Shown: piece after piece, positions 1 to 8,091 of the stretch | Position numbering within the stretch: the stretch's first letter is position 1 | Layout of the letters: each line of letters begins with the position of its first letter | Translations under genes and position numbers: made by a program | Origin: Mycobacterium aquaticum | Lineage (GTDB): Bacteria > Actinomycetota > Actinomycetes > Mycobacteriales > Mycobacteriaceae | Direction: 5' to 3' | DNA: 64,000 nucleotides | Assembly: GCF_002086485.1 (NCBI RefSeq) | Contig: NZ_MVHF01000014.1 | Location: forward strand, 62,001 to 126,000 | Notes under the pieces: model-generated | What the model was told of the DNA's origin: nothing | Seen by the model: the letters and a program-made list of their open reading frames with translations, nothing else | Databases searched by the model: none

Positions 1-53
1 ATCTCCTCACGCAGAGTTTCGCGCAGCGCTTCACGATAACTGATGACAGGCAA
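1..53 (-). CDS. pdhB: 2-oxoacid (pyruvate/acetoin-type) dehydrogenase E1 beta subunit, 5' fragment
   Basis: Only the first 17 codons lie in the window; they read MPVISYREALRETLREE, the usual opening of E1 beta subunits of pyruvate, acetoin or branched-chain 2-oxoacid dehydrogenases. The start is TTG at 53..51, preceded by an AGAAGGAAA Shine-Dalgarno-like stretch. It follows the E1 alpha gene with a 25-base gap, so E3, E1 alpha and E1 beta are in order on the minus strand. An E2 gene would be expected next, outside the window. The family is clear from the N-terminus and context; the substrate is not. Confidence 0.72.
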   Translation of the reverse strand, partial: MPVISYREALRETLREE

Positions 54-78
54 CGGTTTTCCTTCTGCTGAAGTGCGG

Positions 79-1116
79 TCAGAACAACGGGTCGGCGGGT
101 AGCCGGCGGGACTCGCCGGGCACCGGGGTGGCGTAGGTGTAGTCGAACAGCGTCGACGGATCGGGATGCGGGCTCGCATCGGCGTACGCCACGGCGGCGT
201 CGGCCTCTTCCTGGGCCGAGCGCTCCAGTGCCGCTGCGCCGTCCTCGTCACATGCGCCGACTCGCAGCAGGGTCGCCTTGAACAGCGTCAAGGGATCCGC
301 GTCTTGCGCTGCGGCGACATCGGTTTCGCTGCGGTACTTCGCGGGGTCGACGACGGAGTGTCCACGCAACCGGTGGCTGACCGCTTCCAGCAGGGCTGGT
401 TTGCCTTGCGTGCGGGCCGCCTCGACCAGGCGGCGCGCTGTGTCACGCACCGCGAGCACATCGGTGCCGTCGACGCGCTCCCCGACCATGCGGTACGCCG
501 CGGCCCGTTTGTACAGCTCGGGTTCGGCCGACGAGCGCTCGACCGTGGTGCCCATGCCGAGGTTGTTGTTGATCACCACGAACACCACGGGCAGGCGCCA
601 CAACGCGGCGATGTTGAGCGACTCGTGGAACGCGCCGATGTTCGTGGTGCCGTCGCCCATCTGGCACATCACCACGTCGTCGCCGCCGCGGTAGTCGATG
701 GCCAGCGCCGCACCGACGGCCAGCGGAAGTTGGCCTCCCACAATGCCGTAGCCGCCGAGCAGACGAGTGTCGGTGTCGTACATGTGCATCGAGCCGCCCC
801 AGCCCTTGGACGTGCCGGTGCTGCGGCCGTACAGTTCGGCCATCACCCGCTTGGGGTCGATACCCTTGGCGATCGCGTAGCCGTGTTCACGGTAGTTGGT
901 GAACAGGTAGTCGGTGGGCCGCAGGGCGGCCATGAGCCCGACCACGGTGGCCTCCTCACCGAGGTTGAGGTGGCAGTACCCACCCACTTTGGCCTGTGTG
1001 TAGCCCTGCGCGGCCCGCTCCTCGAAGCGCCGGATCAACACCATCTGCCGGTAGTAGGCACACAGGGTGTTGAGGTCTTCTCCGGCGAGAGCGGGCCGGT
1101 CGATCGTGTCCGTCAT
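79..1116 (-). CDS. pdhA: 2-oxoacid dehydrogenase E1 component alpha subunit (thiamine-diphosphate dependent)
   Basis: 345 aa; heterotetrameric E1 alpha subunit that decarboxylates a 2-oxoacid (pyruvate, or acetoin in related enzymes) on thiamine diphosphate. The thiamine motif is visible as GDG at residues 154-156 followed about 28 residues later by NNN near 183-185. The start is the ATG at 1116, which gives MTDTIDRPAL; the frame stays open upstream but that extension is arginine-rich and overlaps the E3 gene. An AGGAGTT ribosome binding site overlaps the E3 stop. It lies between the E3 gene and E1 beta. Whether the complex serves central metabolism or the product of the neighbouring catabolic operon cannot be told from sequence. 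Confidence 0.86.
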   Translation of the reverse strand: MTDTIDRPALAGEDLNTLCAYYRQMVLIRRFEERAAQGYTQAKVGGYCHLNLGEEATVVGLMAALRPTDYLFTNYREHGYAIAKGIDPKRVMAELYGRSTGTSKGWGGSMHMYDTDTRLLGGYGIVGGQLPLAVGAALAIDYRGGDDVVMCQMGDGTTNIGAFHESLNIAALWRLPVVFVVINNNLGMGTTVERSSAEPELYKRAAAYRMVGERVDGTDVLAVRDTARRLVEAARTQGKPALLEAVSHRLRGHSVVDPAKYRSETDVAAAQDADPLTLFKATLLRVGACDEDGAAALERSAQEEADAAVAYADASPHPDPSTLFDYTYATPVPGESRRLPADPLF

Positions 1117-1126
1117 GCAGAACTCC

Positions 1127-2563
1127 TCAGCGCTTCGGTGGCGCGATGTGTACGGGCAGCCCCAGCGCAGCGAGCGCGGCTTCCATACCGATCTCGCCGA
1201 GTGTCGGGTGCGCGTGGATGGTGTCGGCCAGTTCGTCGAGCGTCGCCTCAAGCGCCATTGCCAATGCGCCCTCGGTGATCAGGTCACTGGCTGCGGGTCC
1301 GATGATGTGCATGCCGAGCACTTCGCCGTACTTGGCTGCGGCCACGATCTTCACGAAACCTTCGCTGTCACCGAAGGTTCGGGCCCGGCCGAGCGCGGCG
1401 AACGGGAACTTGGCGGTCACGGGATCGTGCCCGGCCGCCTTCGCCTGCGCCTCGGTGAGCCCCACACTGGCGATCTCGGGATGGGTGAACGTGGCCGCAG
1501 GCACGACGTCGTAGTCGATGCGCTTGTCGTGTCCGGCCAGCACGTCGGCTGCGGTCAGCCCTTGATGCGACGCGACGTGGGCCAGCAGCGCCTTGCCGGT
1601 GACATCACCGATGGCGTAGACGCCCTCGACGTTGGTCCGCAGTTGCTCGTCGACCACGATGAAACCGCGCGCGTCGGCGGTCACGCCGGTGGTCTCGAGG
1701 CCGAGTTCGGCAGTGTTGGGTTTGCGTCCCACACCGAAAAGCACGACGTCGGTATCGATCTCCTGCGGCTTCGGGCCATCGACGGTCACCCGCAGCGCAG
1801 CTGTCTGGGCGATCGCGCTGACGGTCGAGCCGCTGAGCACCGTGATGCCGCGCTGCCTGAACGAACGGCCTAGGGCCGCACCGATATCGGCGTCCTCGGC
1901 AGGAACGAGCGAGTCACGCATCTCGACGACCGTGACGGCCGAGCCGAACGCGGCGAACAGGCTGGCCCATTCGGCGCCGACGGCGCTGCCCCCGACGATG
2001 ACGATTCGCTCTGGCACCTCGGTGAGCCCGAACGCGCCGTCGGACGTGATGACGCCGGGCAGGTCGGCGCCCGGGATGGGCAGCGGAATGGGGGTGGATC
2101 CGGTCGCGATGATGATGTCGCGCGCGGTGGCGCGGTCGACGACCTCGGCCGGTGTCGCCGCGTACCGGGGACCGTCACCTGCAGGAACGTCGCAGATCTC
2201 CACGGTGGTGGGCCCGGTGAATCGCGCGTGACCCTCGATCACGGTGACGCCGTTGGCTTTCAGCAGGCCGGCCACGCCGTCGGTCAGCCCGGTGACGACC
2301 TCGGTCATGCGCCGTCGCACCGCGGTGTAGTCGAATCCGACGTTGTCGGCACGTATTCCGTACTCGGCGGCGTCGCGCACGGTCTGCAGCACCTCGGCCG
2401 ACCGCAGCATGGCCTTGGTGGGGATGCAGCCCCAGTTGAGGCACACGCCGCCGGGGCGCTCCTTTTCCACCAGCCCCACCGAGAGCCCATGTTGGGCCGC
2501 ACGGATCGCTGCGACGTAGCCGCCGGGCCCGCCACCGATCACCAGAAGATCGAACTCACGCAC
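1127..2563 (-). CDS. lpd: dihydrolipoyl dehydrogenase (E3)
   Basis: 478 aa flavoprotein that reoxidises dihydrolipoamide with NAD. An N-terminal FAD dinucleotide motif GGGPGGYVAA starts near residue 10. The redox disulfide is in GGVCLNWGCIPTK. The NAD-binding GGSAVGAEWA motif sits mid-protein, and the C-terminal His-Glu pair is in HAHPTLGE. The GTG at 2563 is chosen because VREFDLLVIGGG matches family N-termini and the upstream in-frame extension does not. The gap to E1 alpha is only 10 bases, so the genes are co-transcribed. A perfect hairpin in the end of the preceding pucR gene may separate this complex from the operon upstream. Confidence 0.93.
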   Translation of the reverse strand: MREFDLLVIGGGPGGYVAAIRAAQHGLSVGLVEKERPGGVCLNWGCIPTKAMLRSAEVLQTVRDAAEYGIRADNVGFDYTAVRRRMTEVVTGLTDGVAGLLKANGVTVIEGHARFTGPTTVEICDVPAGDGPRYAATPAEVVDRATARDIIIATGSTPIPLPIPGADLPGVITSDGAFGLTEVPERIVIVGGSAVGAEWASLFAAFGSAVTVVEMRDSLVPAEDADIGAALGRSFRQRGITVLSGSTVSAIAQTAALRVTVDGPKPQEIDTDVVLFGVGRKPNTAELGLETTGVTADARGFIVVDEQLRTNVEGVYAIGDVTGKALLAHVASHQGLTAADVLAGHDKRIDYDVVPAATFTHPEIASVGLTEAQAKAAGHDPVTAKFPFAALGRARTFGDSEGFVKIVAAAKYGEVLGMHIIGPAASDLITEGALAMALEATLDELADTIHAHPTLGEIGMEAALAALGLPVHIAPPKR

Positions 2564-2621
2564 GCAGTTGAGTCTGCTGGCGTGTGAGCGCCGCCACCAT
2601 GCGCGTCGGCCCAGCGTTGGA

Positions 2622-3845
2622 TCACTCAGATTGGGCAGAGTGCCCAATCTGAGGCAAATCGAGCGCGGACAGCGCGAGGGAGAGTTCGACGTAGGCGGCT
2701 CGACCGTGCAGCGGCCTGCCGATCAGTTCGGTGATCCGGTTCAGTCGGTTGAGCACCGTGTTGCGGTGACAGTGCAGCCGGACGGCCGCGTTGGCCGTCG
2801 ACCGGTCCTCTTCCAGCCAGACGACCAACGTCTCGAGCAGAACATCGCGTTCGCGGACCGGGCGGTCCAGGACACCGCCGAGATTGCGGGCGACGAGTCG
2901 CTGGGCGAGGTCGGGCGATCGCACCAGCAGAGCCTCGGGATAGTGGTCGCCGAACGACACCAACTCTGTCGTGTTCGGCGGCACCATGCTCAAGGCGATC
3001 AGTGCCAGCGTGTAGGCCGAGCCGGCCTCGGCGAGCCCCGACACTGCGGGCGAAGCCGCGGCACGTCCCCGGGCCAGCGGCCGCAGGCGGGCGATCACGC
3101 CGTCGGCGTCGCGCTGCTCCAGCGCCACCACGCCGATGCGGGTGTCGACCTTGGTCTGCCACACCGACCGGAAGCCGAGCGCATCGAGCGCGGTTCCCGG
3201 GCTCGCCAGCGCAGGGGTGCCGTCCGGCCGCACGTCTGCCACTATCACCAGGTAGCCGCCCTTGGCGGGCAGTTCCAGCTCCCGCGCCACCCGCGCGGCG
3301 AAGCCCGCGTCGCCGGCGCGCCGACCGAGCAGATCCTCGATCAGGGCATTGCGGCGCTGCTCGTCGTGGCGCACCCGCTCCTGCTCGCTGTCCCGGTAGG
3401 ACGTCGACAGTGCCGAGGACAGCTCGTCGATCACCGTCCATGTCGCGGTGCCGGCATCGAGCACGTCATTGGGTGCGACACCACTGTCCTCGGCGCGCTC
3501 CAGCAGCGCCTGCCAGACGACCCGGCCGCCGAGCCGAAAGGTCCGCAGCATGACCTCCAGCGGCACGCCCTGCTCGGCGCGGTGTCGGGCGATCGCGCCC
3601 ACCACCTCGTCGGCATGGTCGAGGTCACCGCCCCGGCCGCTCAGCAGCTCCAGCACGCGGGTGAGGTAGTCCCGGCAGCCGTCCCGCAAATCCTCGCGGG
3701 GCACGCTGGCGTAATCGGTCCACTCAGGGTTGTCGGTGAAGATCGCCGACAGCAGCCGATCGATCAGTGTCTCGACGTCGGGCAGGGTGGCTTCGGCCAA
3801 CTCACGGGTGACCTCGGTCGCGAATCCCGGGTGTCGCTTCTGCAC
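2622..3845 (-). CDS. PucR-family transcriptional regulator
   Basis: 407 aa. The C-terminal ~55 residues form the PucR-type helix-turn-helix (LLETLVVWLEEDRSTANAA followed by LHCHRNTVLNRLNRI), with the usual central GGDEF-like region before it; no N-terminal PAS or GAF domain is obvious. Members activate or repress catabolic operons, often for purines, amines or aromatic compounds, and sense a pathway ligand. The start is GTG at 3845, nine bases after the stop of the last acyl-CoA dehydrogenase gene, so it is probably co-transcribed with the catabolic operon. Which promoter it acts on is unknown. Confidence 0.85.
   Translation of the reverse strand: MQKRHPGFATEVTRELAEATLPDVETLIDRLLSAIFTDNPEWTDYASVPREDLRDGCRDYLTRVLELLSGRGGDLDHADEVVGAIARHRAEQGVPLEVMLRTFRLGGRVVWQALLERAEDSGVAPNDVLDAGTATWTVIDELSSALSTSYRDSEQERVRHDEQRRNALIEDLLGRRAGDAGFAARVARELELPAKGGYLVIVADVRPDGTPALASPGTALDALGFRSVWQTKVDTRIGVVALEQRDADGVIARLRPLARGRAAASPAVSGLAEAGSAYTLALIALSMVPPNTTELVSFGDHYPEALLVRSPDLAQRLVARNLGGVLDRPVRERDVLLETLVVWLEEDRSTANAAVRLHCHRNTVLNRLNRITELIGRPLHGRAAYVELSLALSALDLPQIGHSAQSE
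2625..2653 (-). terminator. perfect hairpin in the last codons of the pucR-type gene
   Basis: A 13-base arm CTCAGATTGGGCA (2625-2637) and its exact reverse complement (2641-2653) are separated by three bases. The hairpin lies in the 3' end of the PucR gene, ending three bases before its stop codon, and 60 bases before the E3 start. There is no T-tract, so it would be an I-shaped, mycobacterial-style terminator or an mRNA-stabilising boundary between the acyl-CoA dehydrogenase/pucR transcript and the E3-E1 genes. Confidence 0.55.
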
Positions 3846-3854
3846 AGCCGCACC

Positions 3855-4874
3855 CTACTGGTAGCGCTCCGCGAGCCGGGCCCGATGAGCCGCAGAGGAG
3901 CCGAACAGCGCGCGGTTGAGCGCGGCCCGTTTGAGGTAGACGTGGACGCCGCTCTCCCACGTGTAGCCGACGCCGCCGTGCAATTGCATGGCCTTGCCCG
4001 TGACCTCGACCGCGGTATCGCATGCGTACGCCTTGGCCATGGCTGCCGTGATCTTGTTGGGGTCGTCGACTGCGGACATCACCAGCTGCCGCGCCACCGC
4101 GATCCGCACCAGCATGTCGGCACAGGCGTGTTTGACGGCCTGGAACGCACCGATCGGCTGACCGAATTGACGGCGCACGCCAACATAGGACACCGTGGCG
4201 TCGAGCATCGCCTGCGCGAGGCCGAGGCTGTCGCAGGCCACGGCCAGTGCTGCGCGGTCCCGCAAGCCCTGCAGCCGCGTGTGCGGATCCCCGTCGAATC
4301 GCCACACCGCCGCTGCGTCCACCTCGACGCCGTCGGCGGTCACGGTGGACAGCCTGCGGGTCTCGTCGAGCACCGGTTGATCGGCGATGTGCAGGCCGAC
4401 GGCATCCGACGCGACGTCGACGAGCACCGGCGTCCCCTGGGCATCCGTGGCGGGCAGCAGAAGTCGTTGTGCGACAGCCGCATCCGGTACGAAGACGGCG
4501 TGGCCGTGAATGCGGCAGCCGGTGGCGAGTTCGAAACCAGGCGAAGCTCGCTCGGCGGACAACGCGAGCGCGACGCTGGTGTTGCCTGCAGTCGCATCCC
4601 GCAGTAGTCGGTCGCGGAACTCGCCTTCCTGCACCGCAAGCAAGGCGCTGATGCCGAGCACCGCACCGCCCAGATAGGCGGTCGGCGCGGCAGCCCGGCC
4701 GATCTCCTCACAGATCACCGCGACCTCGGCGAGGGTGGCACCCGAGCCGCCGAACTCCTCCGGTGCATCCACACCGACCCAGCCTGCCTGCACGAGCAGC
4801 GGCCAGTCGGTGTCCTTGGCGAGAAGATCGCGTGCCACGGAACGCAATTCGTCATGCAGCTCTGCGAAACTCAT
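3855..4874 (-). CDS. acyl-CoA dehydrogenase family protein, short (beta-type) subunit
   Basis: 339 aa. It has the acyl-CoA dehydrogenase fold signature: an EEFGGSGATLAEVAVICEEI N-terminal region, a C-terminal VRRQFGQPIGAFQAVKH motif and LHGGVGYTWE near the end. It is shorter than typical homotetrameric enzymes (380-400 aa). It overlaps the preceding 392-aa gene by four bases (ATGA). In mycobacteria such long/short FadE pairs form alpha2-beta2 heterotetramers acting on steroid side chains or branched acyl-CoAs (known family behaviour); here I infer pairing with the 4871-6049 product. It is last of four coupled acyl-CoA dehydrogenase genes. Confidence 0.85.
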   Translation of the reverse strand: MSFAELHDELRSVARDLLAKDTDWPLLVQAGWVGVDAPEEFGGSGATLAEVAVICEEIGRAAAPTAYLGGAVLGISALLAVQEGEFRDRLLRDATAGNTSVALALSAERASPGFELATGCRIHGHAVFVPDAAVAQRLLLPATDAQGTPVLVDVASDAVGLHIADQPVLDETRRLSTVTADGVEVDAAAVWRFDGDPHTRLQGLRDRAALAVACDSLGLAQAMLDATVSYVGVRRQFGQPIGAFQAVKHACADMLVRIAVARQLVMSAVDDPNKITAAMAKAYACDTAVEVTGKAMQLHGGVGYTWESGVHVYLKRAALNRALFGSSAAHRARLAERYQ

Positions 4875-6049
4875 CGGGGCAGCCCCAATCCTCGCTCAGC
4901 GATGATGGTGCGCTGGATCTCGCTGGCCCCGCCCGGGATGGTCCACTCCCACGAGCCGATGAAGTCGAGCATTAAGTTGCCGGACTCCCAGCCGCTGGAA
5001 ACCGGTTTGGTCAGGACGGTCTGTGCGGGCAGGCCGCCGATCTCGGCGCCGAACCCGGTCATTCGCTGCAGCAGTTCGCTGTAGTACAGCTTGGCGATCG
5101 ATGCATCGGCCGGGCCGGCCTGCCCCATCGCGCTGCGTTCCACCAAATCGCGGCACAGACCGCGCAAGCCGGCGAGTTCGATCTCGAACTGCGCCAGTCG
5201 ATCCGCCACCAGCGCATCGTCAACTGGAGCACACGCTTGCACGAGCCAGCGGAAACCCGCATTGCTCAACCGCTCGGCCAACTCCAGCATCGTCATGCCC
5301 CGCTCGGCACCCAAGGTGGCCTGAGCGACCCGCCACCCGTCGTTGACGGGTCCGACCAGATTGGCCTCCGGGATCACGACGTCGTCGAGGAAGATCTCGC
5401 AGAAGTGCGACTCGCCCACCGCATTACGGATCGGTCTGACCTCTATGCCCGGTGTCGTCATGTCCATCAGGAAGTACGAGATGCCATGCCGTTTCGGCGC
5501 ATCCGGATCGGTGCGGGCCAGCAGCAGGCACCAGTCCGCGTGCATCGCGCCGCTGGCCCAGAGCTTCTGCCCATTGACAACGAACGTGTCGCCGTCGCGT
5601 CTCGCACTCGTGCGCAGCGCCGCCAGATCAGATCCGGCGTCCGGCTCGGAGAACCCCTGAACCCAGATCTCGCCGTCGAGGATAGCCGGGAGGTGACGCG
5701 CCTTCTGCTCGTCCGTCCCGGCGAAGAGCAGGGTCGACGCCGCGTGGTGGATACCGACGAAGGCCAGTACCAGGCGCGGTGCGTCGTGCGCGGCGAGCTC
5801 CTGATACAACACGATCTGCTGGGGCACGCTCATCTGCCCTTGTGCTCCTCGCGTCCGCATGTTGCCGCCCCATTCGGCCGGCCAGTGCGGCACCGCGTAA
5901 CCGGCGCCGTGCAGCTCGGCGAACCAGAACTTCTGGAAAGCCACGAATTCCTCATCGCTGACGCCGGTTTGGGCGGTCCGCCAGTCGGTGGGGACGTGCT
6001 GCGCGCACCAGTCACGCACCGTCGCACGGAATGCGTCGAGTTCGGTCAC
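4871..6049 (-). CDS. acyl-CoA dehydrogenase, long (alpha-type) subunit
   Basis: 392 aa FadE-type flavoenzyme. Visible motifs are VQGFSEPDAGSDLAALRTSA (FAD/substrate region) and a C-terminal PGGASEIQRTIIAERGLGLP stretch typical of full-length subunits. It should carry out alpha,beta-desaturation of a CoA thioester made by the ligases or CoA-transferase of this locus. Its start overlaps the stop of the 296-aa gene and its stop overlaps the start of the 339-aa gene (ATGA at both joins). The closest functional analogy is mycobacterial heterotetrameric FadE pairs; the substrate is not predictable. Confidence 0.9.
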   Translation of the reverse strand: MTELDAFRATVRDWCAQHVPTDWRTAQTGVSDEEFVAFQKFWFAELHGAGYAVPHWPAEWGGNMRTRGAQGQMSVPQQIVLYQELAAHDAPRLVLAFVGIHHAASTLLFAGTDEQKARHLPAILDGEIWVQGFSEPDAGSDLAALRTSARRDGDTFVVNGQKLWASGAMHADWCLLLARTDPDAPKRHGISYFLMDMTTPGIEVRPIRNAVGESHFCEIFLDDVVIPEANLVGPVNDGWRVAQATLGAERGMTMLELAERLSNAGFRWLVQACAPVDDALVADRLAQFEIELAGLRGLCRDLVERSAMGQAGPADASIAKLYYSELLQRMTGFGAEIGGLPAQTVLTKPVSSGWESGNLMLDFIGSWEWTIPGGASEIQRTIIAERGLGLPR

Positions 6050-6936
6050 GAGAACAACCCGGTCAGTCCACGCCGGCCGAGACGTCGGGTGAGGATGTCG
6101 CGGGTCTGGGACAGTCCAAATGGCAAGCGGCGCAACGGCTGGCTGTACCGCGACAGCCAGGACAGCGTGGTCTCATCGCAGAAGCCGACCGCGCCGTGCA
6201 ATTGATGGCATACGCGGAACACCACCTCGGCGGCCTCGATCGCGGCGAGCCGCAGCGCCAATGCGTCGTTGATCGCGGTCGTGCTGTCGGAGGTGGCCAG
6301 GCTCCACAGCGCGTATTTGGCCAGGATGTCGACGCCGCTGCGCTCGACCTCCGAGTCGGTCAGCTGGAACTGGACACCTTGGAACGACGCCAAAGTCTGG
6401 CCGAACTGCTTGCGCAGGCTCACATGTGCGACGGTCACGTCGATGGCGCGGTCGAGCATGCCGAGCAGCGTCCAGCACGGCAACACCAAACCCAGTGCGA
6501 CGTCAGCGGTGCCGTCGTCGGCCGTGAGCTCCAGCGCCGTGCTGAAGGCCGGACCGACCGCACCCAGCCGGGCGACACGGCTGCGCCCGCCGTCCAATGT
6601 CACCGCGTACCAGTCTGTTCCGAGACCGGCGAGCGGCGCTTCAGGCGCGGTGTCGGAAACGACGACTACGCCGGCCAGCCGTTCGGCCACCGGGTACGGC
6701 AGCGCCCAGTAACCTGCACTGCGGCACAATGCCGCCGCCGATTGCAGTGCATCGGGACCGCTGCGGGGGTCGAGTTCCCACGCCCCGAGGCCGTCGAGCA
6801 CAGGCGCCACCAACGCTTCGCGCGTCTCTGGCTTCGCCTCAGCTTGTTGCAGCAGCTGATCCCCGCCCGCTGCCGCAATAGCCCGAACGGCCTGGCGGCC
6901 ATATTCTCTCGCGATGTCGCCGAGATCGATGATCAC
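6046..6936 (-). CDS. acyl-CoA dehydrogenase family protein, short subunit (296 aa)
   Basis: 296 aa, markedly shorter than catalytic acyl-CoA dehydrogenases. The C-terminal half keeps the fold signature (VSLRKQFGQTLASFQGVQFQ, then LHGAVGFCDE), but the N-terminal half is reduced and no catalytic Glu region is evident. It is uninterrupted with normal codon use, so I do not read it as a pseudogene; it resembles the non-catalytic partner of mycobacterial heterotetrameric acyl-CoA dehydrogenases. It overlaps both neighbours by four bases and probably pairs with the 382-aa product encoded just upstream. Confidence 0.8.
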   Translation of the reverse strand: MIIDLGDIAREYGRQAVRAIAAAGGDQLLQQAEAKPETREALVAPVLDGLGAWELDPRSGPDALQSAAALCRSAGYWALPYPVAERLAGVVVVSDTAPEAPLAGLGTDWYAVTLDGGRSRVARLGAVGPAFSTALELTADDGTADVALGLVLPCWTLLGMLDRAIDVTVAHVSLRKQFGQTLASFQGVQFQLTDSEVERSGVDILAKYALWSLATSDSTTAINDALALRLAAIEAAEVVFRVCHQLHGAVGFCDETTLSWLSRYSQPLRRLPFGLSQTRDILTRRLGRRGLTGLFS

Positions 6937-8081
6937 GCTCTGGCCTCGGTAAGCATGGCGCGGGACAACAGGATGCGTTGCATCTCGATGCTGCCCGAGG
7001 ACACCGTGGAGGCCTGTGCGTAGCGCCAGTGGTCCTCGACTTCTTGGCGGAAGTGCTCACTCTCGCCGCGTGGCAGGGCCGCGATGATCTCCATGAGCAC
7101 CTCGGCGCTGTCCTGATCCAGCTTGGTCACGGCGATCCGATACGCAGCCGTGTCACCGGGTTTCACCCGGCCGGTGCTCTGAAGCGAGACGACGCGGTAC
7201 GCCATGAGCCGGGCTCTTCTACAGTGCGTGAGCATGCGGGTCCAACGGCCCCGCAATTCGGCGGGCAGGGTGTCCCAGGCGTCGCCGAGCACTGCTGGCG
7301 CGGCCTGCAACAATTTCTCGCACCTGGCGTAGCGCGCGATGCCGACGCGTTCGAAGGACATCACGTCCTGCACGATCGACCAGCCCTGGTCGACGGTGCC
7401 CAGAACGTCAGCCTCGGTGACCTTGAGCTCGTCGAAGAACACCTCGTTGAGATGGTGCGGGCCCATCATCGTGCGGATGGGCCGCACGGTGATGGCCGGA
7501 TCCGACATGGGCACCAGGAAGATCGTCAAGCCCTGTTGTTTTTTCTCCCCCTTGGAGGTGCGGGCCAGCAGGAAGCACCACTGCGCCATGGTTGCGTACG
7601 ACGTCCAGATCTTCTGCCCGTTGATGCGCCAGCCGTCGCCCTCGCGGCGCGCCGACGTGCGCAAGGACGCCAGATCGGAACCGGCCTCCGGTTCGGAAAA
7701 GCCTTGGCACCAGATCACTTCGCCGTTGGCGATGGGCGGCAGGTGTTTGCGTTGCTGCTCTTCGGTGCCGTGCCGCATGATGATGGGGCCGACCCAGTTG
7801 ACCCCCATGTACTGCGCGCCGCGGGGCTCGTGATGGGCCCACATCTCTTCGCGCACGACAGTCTGCTCCCATACCGATGAGCCGCCGCCACCGAATTCCG
7901 TGGGCCACGACATGCACAGCAGATGCCGCTGCGCCAGGGTTCGGCAGAACCGCTGCGCCACATCGAGATCGGCGGGGTCGTCGGTGAATGCGCCGAGGAA
8001 GCCCGCGGGTATCTGGTCGGCGATCAGCCCGCGCAGTTCGCCGCGCAGCGTGTTGGCAGCCTCACCCAGGTCGAAGTCCAC
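6933..8081 (-). CDS. acyl-CoA dehydrogenase, long subunit
   Basis: 382 aa FadE-type dehydrogenase. Motifs: LCMSWPTEFGGGGSSVWEQ, QGFSEPEAGSDLASLRTSAR, and a C-terminal SSGSIEMQRILLSRAMLTEA tail. The start is set at GTG 8081, 10 bases after the CoA-transferase stop and preceded by AGGGGA; the longer open frame upstream lies inside the CoA-transferase gene. The stop overlaps the start of the 296-aa partner gene. It probably forms the catalytic half of a heterotetramer with that product. Confidence 0.88.
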   Translation of the reverse strand: MDFDLGEAANTLRGELRGLIADQIPAGFLGAFTDDPADLDVAQRFCRTLAQRHLLCMSWPTEFGGGGSSVWEQTVVREEMWAHHEPRGAQYMGVNWVGPIIMRHGTEEQQRKHLPPIANGEVIWCQGFSEPEAGSDLASLRTSARREGDGWRINGQKIWTSYATMAQWCFLLARTSKGEKKQQGLTIFLVPMSDPAITVRPIRTMMGPHHLNEVFFDELKVTEADVLGTVDQGWSIVQDVMSFERVGIARYARCEKLLQAAPAVLGDAWDTLPAELRGRWTRMLTHCRRARLMAYRVVSLQSTGRVKPGDTAAYRIAVTKLDQDSAEVLMEIIAALPRGESEHFRQEVEDHWRYAQASTVSSGSIEMQRILLSRAMLTEARA

Positions 8082-8091
8082 TGATCGTCCC

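Noticed and set aside
2568..4607. 679-codon open frame on the plus strand
   Set aside because: Antisense to the PucR and acyl-CoA dehydrogenase genes, no domain recognisable, composition typical of a shadow frame.
6046..6936. Reading the 296-aa acyl-CoA dehydrogenase as a truncated pseudogene
   Set aside because: The frame is intact, coupled on both sides, and short partner subunits are normal in mycobacterial FadE heterotetramers.
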